In this document: positions 33,943 through 44,000 of the stretch, piece by piece
Layout of the letters: every line of letters starts with the position of its first letter
Numbering within the stretch: position 1 is the stretch's first letter
DNA from: Megalonaias nervosa
Lineage: Eukaryota > Mollusca > Bivalvia > Unionida > Unionidae
Reading direction: 5' to 3'
Assembly: GCA_016617855.1 (NCBI GenBank)
Contig: JAECUM010001785.1
Location: 1 to 64,000 of the forward strand
Length of the DNA: 64,000 bases
Translations under genes and position numbers: made by a program
Notes under the pieces: model-generated
Database searches by the model: none
The model's input: only the letters and a program-made list of their open reading frames with translations
Told to the model about the DNA's origin: nothing

Positions 33943-36540
33943 CAGTGATCGATCTACAATTTCATCCCAAAGAGTCCCAGGACTCGCATGTGCTCAAACA
34001 ATGAGTCCCGCTCAAATCTAATGAGTACAATGATTGTGCTAATAAATGGCATACACAGTGAGATACATTTTCTTTATTTATAATACTCAATTATTACAAC
34101 AAAGTCATTATCAACCACAAGATCAACTCCTTCTTCACTTTACTTTAGTTCATAAATTCGCCTGTCTTTCTTAGATCTCCAGGCCTGTAATACTGACTTG
34201 TAGTCAAATGGCACAGTACATAGTTTTACAGCCATCAGTTTGTGCTGAGTCTCAATATTCAGCCTGTTTCTAGCTTTAACCAGGATTCTGTTCTGGGCAG
34301 AAAACCCATGCTCACATCCAGCAGTATGTACTGCTGAAGTTAGTGCAAGTGCTGCTAACTTGAGCAGGTTTGGAAAATCCTCTCTGTGGTGGCGGTCAAT
34401 TAAATGCCACAGTTTACACATCACATCTAGTGGGTACTTCTCAGCCAGAACTACTTTCTTAAGGAAAGTCCACTCTATTTTTGCCTAAACAGAGTCAATA
34501 ACAGGTTCTGAAGTTTTTTCCTCAATACTTCTGTTAGTTTCCCATTGTACAGTTTTTGCTTCTCCATAATATGTACACAGTCTGTCAATCTCTTCATCTC
34601 CGTATGTATCCACTTCTGTTTTTGACATCATGCTGATCGGTCGCATAGCAAGAATACCAAAGCTTGTAAGTAGGTCATCTGCTGGCTGGAAATCGAGATT
34701 AAATGTTCTCAACTAATGAGTCAATGAAGAGTTTAGTGATTTTCTCCAGGCTGAAGTTCTTCTTTGTGATCTGATGATTTTCCTTAAATTTATTGTCCTT
34801 CAGGTCTTCCTGGAGCTTTTGCATGTATGGAGTTTCAAAGTTATATACCTTCTGCAGCTCAGCAATACACTGATTACACTGATCAGTTTTCACCTTCACA
34901 AGGGCCACATCCACATTTTCTTTCTGGAAGAACTGGCTGAGAATGGTTACAGGTGCCATTGCATCCATCATCATGTATGTTGTATAAATAAAACTTTCAC
35001 TTGCTATCTTTTTCTTGATCCCTCCAGCTTTGTGATCCTTGTGACTGGCTTCAGCCAGGTAAGTAAGCAAGCTATCAAGAGTTCTCCATACAGCAGTCAG
35101 GGCACTAAAGTAAGACAACCACCTCACTGAATGGAGCTCCTTATATATGAGACATGGATCATCTTAAACCTCCTGTATGGCATGTAGTCGAGCCTCTCGT
35201 TGACTGCTTCCCTTAAAATAGTAGAAAAGATCAGTCAATATTTGCTGATGCTTTTTTAATGGTTCTATTTTCTCTGCAGCCTGGGAGGTACGTAGTGCCA
35301 ACCTGTGGGCAACACAGTGAACATTATGCATATGAGGATTTTCCCTTCTCAACATTGCAGCTGCTCCTTTTTCCTTGCCCATCATAGCAGATGCTCCATC
35401 TGACCCCAAACTCATTATTTTTGCTATTGGAACACCCTTTTCTGACATTTCTTTCATAATGGATGCAGCGATTCCTTTCCCAGTGGCATCTAAGCATTCA
35501 ACATTGCACACATAATGACACTCTGGAATAAAGTCTTCATTCAATGTCTGAGCATACATGACCAGCCTTTTCCTGTTGGAAATGTCAGTGCTCTCATCTG
35601 CAAGTAATGTTACCACAGGAGATTTCTTAATTTTAACAGTTACAGCATTGTTAGCAAACTCTGCTAATGACTCCAGCAGCTCACTGACAGTCACTGAAGA
35701 TTCATAATTGATATTACTTTTTCTGAGAACTTCAAGATCTTGAATTCCCAATTCATGTAAAAGATTCACAAAAGACTTAAATTTGTTCAATGGGATGTCT
35801 TCATCTGCCATCCATTTAACAACCTTCAGTAAGGCAGTTATAGCTTTATCTTGATCTGACATGAGCTTTGAACTACATTTTTCAAAGTTATTTCGTAACT
35901 CTGGGGCTATTAGACATAATTTGTGGTCAGCAAGATCTGCATGTCTGGTTAACGTTGAATTTTGAAAATTTCTGTTCCTAGCAATCTTGTTCATACCATT
36001 TACCTTTTTATTGTCTGTGCATATTTCACAATACATAAAGTCCTCATTTTTATTTGCACAGCCATTGTCATATCGCAGCCACGCGTACGTTTTTAGCCAC
36101 TTCGGCTGAAACTGTCTAACTTTTGGTAATTTATGCATTACGCTGGAGGCTGAGCATACGTTTGCATCCTGAACATCAGATGAAGAAACCAAATGCTGCT
36201 GATCAGTGGAATTTGAATCATGAAACAAAATATCCAAGGTCCTTTGCTTAGGGTCAATTTTCATCATCTTCTTTGGCGGCATTTTAACCGGAAACATGAG
36301 GGAAGCTGACGACATCCCATAATAGCATAAGGAGTGGTACCACATGACGGATGCAAAGATAATATTTGCCTAGTGAAAAGAAAGTCCTGTTAAACGAAAA
36401 AAAATCACAGTAAGCACGTTGTTGTTCCTTTAAAATTTAAAATTTCTTGCGTCCAAAGGAATGCACATATGAACAACTAATGAGTCCCTGCCAATTTTTG
36501 TGCGTGCTGGACGCGGGACGCAGGGGTAGATTAATCACTG
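33943..36540 (-). mobile_element. hAT DNA transposon with terminal inverted repeats
   Basis: The left end is CAGTGATCGATCTAC; the right end in reverse complement is CAGTGATTAATCTAC. Both start with the CAGTG typical of hAT elements. Subterminal ATGAGTCCC motifs occur in inverted orientation near both ends. The 2.6 kb interior carries one transposase reading on the minus strand. No 8-bp target duplication is visible: the left flank is a TA microsatellite and the right flank is piggyBac sequence. Confidence 0.8.
34140..36282 (-). pseudogene. hAT transposase (ZNF862-like type), broken
   Basis: From the ATG at 36,282 (MPPKK) the protein has a TTF/BED-like zinc finger near residues 50-130 (WLRY, CEIC, STLTRHADLADH). 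An RNase H-like catalytic domain follows, with the first Asp in LLADESTD, the second in SLGSDGASAMMGK, and HCVAHRLAL. The C-terminal hAT dimerisation region contains CEHGFSAQNRI, including the expected Glu. Damage: in-frame TAA at 35,164, TAA at 34,699, a one-base frameshift near 34,685, and TAG at 34,485. Reading otherwise continues in frame, so decay is recent or mild. Known role: cut-and-paste transposition; many relatives are domesticated. Confidence 0.88.
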
Positions 36541-36909
36541 GACCCCCAGAGTCAGTAATAAATGTTCCTGAAAAATTTTCAGTTCTTATTTGTTCTACTA
36601 TATTTGCATTAAAAAAAAAAGTCTCAGATAGTCCATAGGTTCATAATTCGCCATCTCGACATCTAATTTTGAAATACCAGTGAATGGGTGGTTGACCGGC
36701 ACGCCATCTTTTCTTGTCCAGCCAGCATGTACATCAGACTCCAGTTCCATGTCAATTTCTGGCTCAAAATTACTCATGGGCATTTCCATCAACACTTTGC
36801 CAGCTCCAATAATTTCATCCTCCTCAAATCCTTCAAAATTACTGTCATCATTGTTATCAGAAGCCAGTATTTGTTGCAAGAAATCACTGTCGTATTCAGC
36901 GTCAGCCAT
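36541..36909 (-). pseudogene. piggyBac transposase N-terminus, truncated
   Basis: The ATG at 36,909 opens an acidic N-terminus (MADAEYDSDFLQQIL). After about 65 residues comes GWTRKDGVPVNHPFTGISKL and then YEPMDYLRLFF, the start of the piggyBac transposase domain. A T-run at about 36,611 shifts the frame; in the next frame NANIVEQIRTE continues the family pattern up to the hAT border. The catalytic Asp residues lie downstream and are absent. Confidence 0.8.
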
Positions 36910-37168
36910 TTTAATTTTTTTCTAGGTACCACGTGCTCAAAAGCAAGTATTTGTAAAACTTCTTTGCTAACTACATAGTAAAGTACAACGGAATGCTCGT
37001 TCTGAGCCTCTATAAACCAGTCAAATATAGTTTTACAAACAGTCATGGCAAGTTGAAGTAATAGGATGCGTACATTGTTGCTTACCTGGAAAATGACTTA
37101 AGTCGCGACAAGCGCTACGAGACCTTAACCGACGGCGCGACTAATGTCGCGACTAGCACTTTAAGGGT
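36541..37168 (-). mobile_element. piggyBac transposon, 5' end
   Basis: The outer edge at 37,168 reads on the minus strand TTAA-ACCCTTAAAGTGCTAG, matching the TTAA target and CCCTT-type ends of piggyBac. Subterminal GTCGCGAC palindromes follow. The transposase start lies inside at 36,909. The left edge coincides with the hAT right end, so the element is cut there. Its remaining part was not found on the other side of the hAT element. Confidence 0.7.
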
Positions 37169-37805
37169 TTAATAAAACAGAGGAAGGAAATAATATTCGT
37201 AACTTTCAATAAGTATTTTGTATGAAGCAATTTACCATGTTGTGATGAATGATGATGTCGAGACCGCCCCAGTCTGACAAAAATGAGGATTGGTTTCTTC
37301 TGACACACAACCCAGCATGCTTGACTTAACATGCAGTTGTACTCGTTATTTCTGCCCACAAATTACTGATACATACTGTCTCATTAATCGAAATATTGAA
37401 AGAATCAATCTTGAAAATGACCCAGGTTGATTCCAAGTTGTTGTGGAATTTTATTATGTATAGATAAACAAAATTTGGAATATCAGAAGTTAATTTTGGT
37501 TCTCTTTATTTGATTGTATAACTGAGTACCTTTGACCCCTTTTTGGAGTAAATACAACAAATGCATCATGCATTGTACCAAATGACCTAAGGTAAAAGCA
37601 GATTTGGTCTCCAGGTGGGAATTGGAGTGGGTCGTTTTCCTTTTTCCAGGAGATTTCTGGAAAATTGGGTATAATTTCATAAGTAAGTTACTTGTTTTGT
37701 GTGATGGACACAACAATGGTACTTAAGAGTTACGTTCTTTGATCGAATCCATGACAAGCACCAGGTTAACTCTAGCTTTCTAAGATGCTAATTATTTCTT
37801 AATTA

Positions 37806-38050
37806 AGGCCCCCTGGATGAGCCAATGGATTAAGACACTCGCCTTTACCGATCATTCAACTCATCTCTGTTAGTGTTGGTTCGAGTTGTGGCTTGACCAA
37901 TGTGGGTGTGCGAGAAAGCTTGCCAATAGCTTGCTGTGGTCGATGGTCCATCTGAGGGGTTTTCTGGGGTTCTTCCTCAACAGATATACAGACCAGCATA
38001 TATAGTCTATCTTGTGCTGGAAAAGGGCATCAAACACAAGAAAACCAAAG
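37806..38050 (+). mobile_element. SINE-A copy 7
   Basis: Head GGATGAGCCAATGGATTAAG with B-box-like GGTTCGAGTTGTGG, body and AAAACCAAAGCAAAA tail. Inside the tandem repeat. Confidence 0.75.
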
Positions 38051-39445
38051 CAAAAAAATCTTTTTGTTAAGTAAGCAAGTAATTGACAGTGTTGTGGTGA
38101 CTGATGATGATCAAGCCGCCCCAGTCTGATAATAATGAGGGATTGGTTTCATCTGACACACATCCCAGCATACTTGACTTTACATGCAGCTTTACTGTCA
38201 TTATTTTTGCCCCTAAATTACTGATACAAATTATCACATTAATGAGAATGTTGAATGATACAGATGGCATGAAGTTGATCCCATGCTGTCAATAAAAGTT
38301 GACTGTTAGAAATATTCGAAATAGATTGTGCTTATCTGTATTTTTTGTATCCTTTTTGTTTTTAAAGAACTTTACTACATCATTGAAAATAAAGACCTTT
38401 AACTATGGTCCCCATTTTCTCTAAGCTGGCAAATATAAATACATAATATGTCTTTGAGGTAAGAGAGAAATGCTGTTCCATCCAGACAAGTCCTGCAGTT
38501 TTGTACCCATGGCTAAATAAAAGTTTATTTGGAATGGATGGAGAGTAACCTGCAAGAACCACCAATAGTGTCATGCAGGGAGACTAATGCTGTTACCAAT
38601 ATAAATCACAAGCCCCTTTTTCTCATCAGGGTAACAAAAACTGCTTAGTAATAGAGGTTGGAAGTGGGCGAGGGGTTGGATCTGTAGTGAGGTAGCTATC
38701 CCTTTCAGGGTCTTACAATGTGGTTTTTATTGATTTGTGTAGTGAAAATTTATGAACTTTATGAACTATAAACAGGCTTTGTAGACTTCTTTAAAAAGGA
38801 AAAAAGAAGAGAAATGAAATAATATTGGTTAATTTGAATAAGTAATGTTTTGAAGCAGTTTACTGTGTTGTGATAAATGATGATATCGAGACCGCCCCAG
38901 TCCGACAAAAATGAGGATTGGTTTCTTCTGACACACAACCCAGCATGCTTGACTTCACATGCAGTTGTAATCATTATTTCTGTCCCACAAAATACTGATG
39001 CAGATTGTCTCATTTATTGAAGTATTTAATGACTCAGTCTAGAGAATGACCCAGATTGATTCGATGCTGTTGTGCAATGTGATGTGATACAATGATAATC
39101 AAAAGTTTGAATATCAGAAGATAACTTTGGTTCTCAGTATTTGATGGTATAACTTGATACCTGAGACCCCTTTTGAGAGTAAATACAACAAATACATCAT
39201 GCAGTGGTACCAGATGATGTAAGTATAAAGCAGGAGATCTGGTCCACAGGTGGGAAAATGAGACCTTTACAATTTTGTGAAGATTTCTGGAAAATTGGTG
39301 GTAATTTCAAGTGTATGGTACATGTTTTATGTGATGGACACGAATATGGTACTTAGGAATTATGTTGTTTGATGAAATCCATGACAAGTGCCAGGTTAAC
39401 TCTAGCTTTGAGATGTGCTTATTATTAGTTTATTGAGCAGAGGTC

Positions 39446-39502
39446 CTGGGTGACTGAGTGGTTTAAGTCTATCGCTTAATCAGATCACTTGCAACTTAAC
39501 TC
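39446..39502 (+). mobile_element. SINE-A copy 8, head fragment
   Basis: Only the tRNA-like head remains (GGGTGACTGAGTGGTTTAAG, CAGATCACTTGCAAC). The rest is deleted in this subunit. Confidence 0.5.
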
Positions 39503-40205
39503 TGAAGGGGCTATCCCTTCCTGGATTCTTGCAATGTAGTCTTCATTGATTTTCATAGGGAAAATTGGTTATCTGCTTTATGAACGAAAAGCAGGCTTTG
39601 CAGACTTCTTTAAAAAAGATAAAAGTTAAATGAAATAATATTGGTACTTTGAATAAATAATTTTTATGAAGCAATTTACCGTGTTGTGTTGAATGATGAT
39701 GTCGAGACCGCCCCAGTCTGACAAAAATGAGGATTGGTTTCTTCTGACACACAACCCAGCATGCTTGACTTTACATGCAGTTGTACTCCCATTATTTCTG
39801 CCCACAAATTACTGATAAAAATTGTCCCATTACTTGAAATATTGAATAAATATATAATGAAAATGACCAAGGTTGATTCAGTGCTTTGGTGCAATGTGAT
39901 ACAAAGATAAACAAAAGTTGGAACATCAGAAGTTAATTGTTGTTTCCAGTATTTGATAGTATACACTGGGTACCTGAGACCCTTTTTTTTTGGAGCAAAT
40001 ACAAGTGATTTGGTCTACCAGGTGGGAAATCAAGAGTTTTCCATTTTCTGGAAGATTTCTGGAATATTCCGTGTAATTTCATATGTAAGGTATTGTTTTG
40101 TGTGAGGACACAAGTATGGTACCTAGGAGTTATGTTGTGTGATGGAATCTGTGACAAGTGCCAGGATAACTCTAGCTTTCAAAGCTGCTAATTATTTGTT
40201 AATTA

Positions 40206-40455
40206 GGGCCCCCAGGGTGGTGAAGTGGTCTTAAGGTATTCTCCTTTATAGATCATACAACTTGTTTCATTAAGTGTGGTTTCAGGTCATGGCTTGACTA
40301 ATGTGGGAATACGAGAAAACTTGCCAGTAGCTTTCTATGGGCCAGTGGTCTATTAAAATAGTTTTCCAAGGTTCCTGCTCTAACATATATACTGGCCACC
40401 ATATCTAGCCCATCTTGTGCTGGAAAATGGCATCAAACACAAATGAAAGCAAACC
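40206..40455 (+). mobile_element. SINE-A copy 9
   Basis: Same subunit position as copy 7 one higher-order unit later. Head, body (CCAGTAGCTTTCTATGGG; CATCTTGTGCTGGAAAATGG) and a short A-rich tail are present. Confidence 0.75.
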
Positions 40456-41756
40456 TCCGTTTGTTAATTTCAAGCTGCTGTTAAATGATCTTTTTTTGTT
40501 AAGTAAGCAAGTTAAGTAATTTACAATATTGTGATGACTGATGATGATCAAGCTGCCCCAGTCTGATAATAATGAGGGATTGGTTTCATCTGACACACAG
40601 CTCAGCATATTTGACTTTAGATGCATTTACTGTCATTATTTTAGCCCCTAAATTACTGATACAAATTATCACATTAATGAGAATGTTGAATGATACAGAT
40701 GGCATGAAGTTGATCCCATGCTGTAAATAAAAGTTGACTGTTAGAAATATTCGAAATAGATTGTGCTTATCTGTATTTTTTGTATCCTTTTTGTTTTTAA
40801 AGAACTTTACTACATCATTAAAAATAAAGACCTTTAACTATGGTCCCCATTTTCTCTAAGCTGGCAAATATAAATACATAATATGTCTTTGAGGTAAGAG
40901 AGAAATGCTGTTCCATCCAGACAAGTCCTGCAGTTTTGTACCCATGGCTAAATAAAAGTTTATTTGGAATGGATGGAGAGTAACCTGCAAGAACCACCAA
41001 TAGTGTCATGCAGGGAGACTAATGCTGTTACCAATATAAATCACAAGCCCCTTTTTCTCATCAGGGTAACAAAAACAGTGCTTAGTAATAGAGATTAGGA
41101 GTGGGCTAGGGGTTGGATCTGTAGTGAGGTAGCTATCCCTTTCGGGGTCTTACAATGTGGTCTTGGTTGATTTGTGTAGTGAAAATTTATGAACTTTATG
41201 AACTATAAACAGGCTTTGTAGACTTCTTTAGAAAGGAAAAATGAAGAGAAATGAAATAATATTGGTTAATTTGAATAAGTAATGTTTTGAAGCAGTTTAC
41301 TGTGTTGTGATAAATGATGATGTTGAGACCGCCCCAGTCCGACAAAAATGAGGATTGGTTTCTTCTGACACACAACCCAGCATGCTTGACTTCACATGCA
41401 GTTGTAATCGTTATTTCCACCCACAAATTACTGATACAGATTGTCTCATTTATTGAAATATTGAATGAATTGATCATGAAAATGACCCAGATTGATTCGT
41501 TGCTGTTGTGCAATGTAATATAAAGATAAATGATTAGTTGGAATATCAGAAGTTAATTCTGTTTATCTGTATTTGTTGGTATAAAAGGGAACCTGAGACC
41601 CCATTTTGAAGTAAATACAACAAATGCATCATTCAATTGTACCGAACGACTTAAGTATAAAGCATGACAAGTGCCAGGTTACTCTATATTTCTAAACTGC
41701 TGATAAGCTCATGATAGAGAGGATACCCTTTAACATTTCATTTGTTAATTGATCAG

Positions 41757-41965
41757 TGGCACTGGCTGTCCAAGTGATCTAAGGTACTGGCCTTTGCAGA
41801 TCATTTAAAACTCACCTCTGTCCATGTGAAGTCGCAGTTTGACCAATGTGGGTATGTTAGAAAGCTTGCCAGTAACTTTCTGTGGGTCAATGGTTATTCC
41901 AGGGTTTTTCCATGGTTCTTCTTCCACCAGATACACTGGCCATGATACAGAGCCTATTATGTGCT
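41757..41965 (+). mobile_element. SINE-A copy 10, 3' truncated
   Basis: Head (GGCTGTCCAAGTGATCTAAG) and body through CCACCAGATACACTGGCC are present. The 3' end stops at TGTGCTGGAATTGG without a tail. Confidence 0.7.
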
Positions 41966-42604
41966 GGAATTGGTTTTTTGTACAGTTCGACACAAAGACG
42001 AATAAAATTTGGAATATTAGAAGTAGGTTAATGTTATCTGCATTTTGTTGTATCCATTTACCTTTTCAAAGAACTTGTCAGTTTGATGTAAATAAAGACC
42101 TTAACTATGGTCCCTATTTTCCCCAATCTGGCCAGTATACATTGATAAAAAATGTCTTTCGAGGTGAGGGAGGAGTGCTGTCTGATCCAGATTAATCCTG
42201 CAGTTTCATGCTTAAGGCAGAATGAAAGTGCATTTTGCAGTGGGAGTAGAGTAACCTGCAACAACCTCCAACAGAGTGTGTCCTGCAAGGATAATAATGC
42301 TGTCTCTGATATAAATCGTAAGCCCCATTTGCCCATTCAGGGCAACAACAAAAAAGTACTAAATAAAAACATAAGGGGAGGGGGACCTGTAAAGGAGCTG
42401 TCCCTTCCAGGAGTGTTACGATGTAGTCTTGATTACTTTTGTGTCATGAAAATTGGTTATTGGATCCACATTCAGACACCAAATTTGGGAGTGGAGTAAT
42501 GGGAGTGGAGAGCTAGTTTGACATTGAAATGTACCTAATATGATAAGTATTTAAAAAGTTATGAATATTGGTATGCTTTTAAAGTTTTTTTTATTTTTTA
42601 AGGA

Positions 42605-43465
42605 ACAGTACGTCAGTTCATTCCCTCAAAGTAATTCTTGTGCACCTCTATACACTTTCTCGGTCAGACTATCCAGTTGTTAAATGCAGTATTGTATTCA
42701 CTTTTTAGTATGTTCATACACGAGAAATCTGCACATCCAGTCACGTGGTGGATTTTAAATCATCTTATTTTCGAATCTTTGATAACTAGATTCAGCCAAA
42801 ATTAACTTGAAGCTGTATGGAGGATGTAGCAAAATGTGGATATGGTACTGCATCAGGAAGTCTTGTTACAATGGCAGATGTATGCACCAGTGTTTTGTCA
42901 TGGAGTAGATCAATGCCTCAGGTACTGGTGTGTGGATGGGTGGTTAAGTAGTGTTCCACAAGTGGAGTCAGGTACCATGCCATTTGCATAAAAATATTAT
43001 GTATAAAATTCTACTTAAGATGGCCCAAGTACATTTTGTGGCCTTGGCTCATTGCCTCTGATCTATATTTCATTATTTTCTATATAGTCTGGATCACAGA
43101 AGTAAATCCAAGACAATTCTATCATCTCTCATCACTTGCTTTTTTGTGTTTGTGTTTTTGGTGATTAGCTGTTTGGTGCTTTCAGCCAGAGTCTGTTTTA
43201 GATCAGCTGGCAAACAATAGGAGATCTGTTTTGCACAAATCTTTTCTGATCTTTGAATGATTATTCATTATATTGAAAATGACTGAAAAATGAATGTCGG
43301 TGATAATGGAAATATTTTCCGCTTTACAACTGGAATCTTGATCAGTTTTACCCTTCTCTGCACTCACCAATTTTTTACAAATCTTCCAGAATGTGGTTCA
43401 TCTTCCAAGGATTTGTGACCATCTTTATAATGAAAACATGTCAGAATTGTAGGTTAAGACAAAAT
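42605..43465 (-). pseudogene. mariner-family transposase, heavily decayed
   Basis: On the minus strand the order of mariner signatures is preserved across shifting frames: KDGHKSLEDEPHSGRF (43,430-43,380), a KICAKQ..LPADLKQTLAE segment (about 43,230), HDKT.VHTSAIV near 42,890, and the C-terminal FNNWIV*PRKCIEVHKNYFEGM (42,680-42,615). Stops and frameshifts are frequent. A LLKAYG stretch near 43,640 may be the displaced N-terminus. Known role: cut-and-paste transposition at TA sites. No inverted repeats were found. Confidence 0.75.
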
Positions 43466-43815
43466 TACAACTGTAAACTTGTCCAAGTTCGCTTTGTAGA
43501 TGAATTCTTGAAATGTTTAACTGTTTTGTCATTATTTGCGATAAATAATATCTTTTAACGATTTTATCATAAATTTTATCAGTGTCTGGCAATTGCGTTA
43601 ATGTTTGGGGAAAATGTGTCTGGCAAGGGCCATAAGCTTTCAGAAGCACAGTTGTTACCTGACTTGAATCTAAGTTAATCCATCAGAAAAGATCAAGGAT
43701 AGGTTTTCAAAGAAATCATCAGTATGGATCATGCTTTGTGTATGTCGAGAAATGGTTAACTGGCTGTTGTGTGGTCACTTTGTTGCAACATTATAAAGAG
43801 AATTAATTTTTCCAG

Positions 43816-44000
43816 GTAATCAGAGGAGCCAGCAGCAACAGGGCAGACAAACAGGTAGACAGACAGGCAAATTTGCGCAGAGAGGGGGGAGTGCCGGTCG
43901 AAATGGTGGTGGTGCAGCAGGTGACAGATACAGCAATTGGTATGAGTATGAGGAGGAAGACAATGGCGGTCCCATGAACTGGAGTGACTGGAAAGCTTAG
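43816..44000 (+). CDS. last coding exon of an unidentified host gene
   Basis: Acceptor TTTTTCCAG|GTAATC at 43,815; entry requires one base from the previous exon. The 61 codons are open: a QQQQGRQTGRQTGKF stretch, a Gly/Arg-rich GGSAGRNGGGAAG, and an acidic-aromatic end NWYEYEEEDNGGPMNWSDWK, with TAG at 43,998. G+C content and codon use are clearly above the surroundings. The composition suggests an RNA-associated low-complexity tail, but I do not recognise the protein. The stop codon is followed at once by GTGAGA, a good donor, so transcription probably continues into a 3'UTR intron. Upstream exons were not found; they are probably far upstream. Confidence 0.6.

Larger units (their letters stand above)
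37190..42490. repeat. higher-order tandem repeat, ~2.44 kb period of three ~0.8 kb subunits
   Basis: A conserved ~110 bp core (GACCGCCCCAGTCTGACAAA...CCCAGCATGCTTGAC) occurs near 37,260, 38,110, 38,890, 39,705, 40,550 and 41,325. Spacing is about 850, 780, 812, 850 and 775 bp. Positions 38,221-38,760 and 40,657-41,196 are nearly identical at an offset of 2,436 bp, so three subunits form one larger unit present a little over twice. Subunits carry SINE-A copies or fragments. The reading frame of the core changes between copies, so it is not coding. Confidence 0.85.

Noticed and set aside
38380..38574. 64-codon minus-strand frame identical to one at 40,818-41,009
   Set aside because: Identity reflects recent duplication of the 2.44 kb unit. 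A third diverged copy near 42.1 kb does not show codon-biased conservation, and no splice or family signal is seen.
38759..41513. Repeated minus-strand frames with a CVRRNQSSFLSDWGGL-like motif
   Set aside because: The same DNA is read in other frames in the 37.2 and 39.7 kb subunits, so the frame is not conserved.
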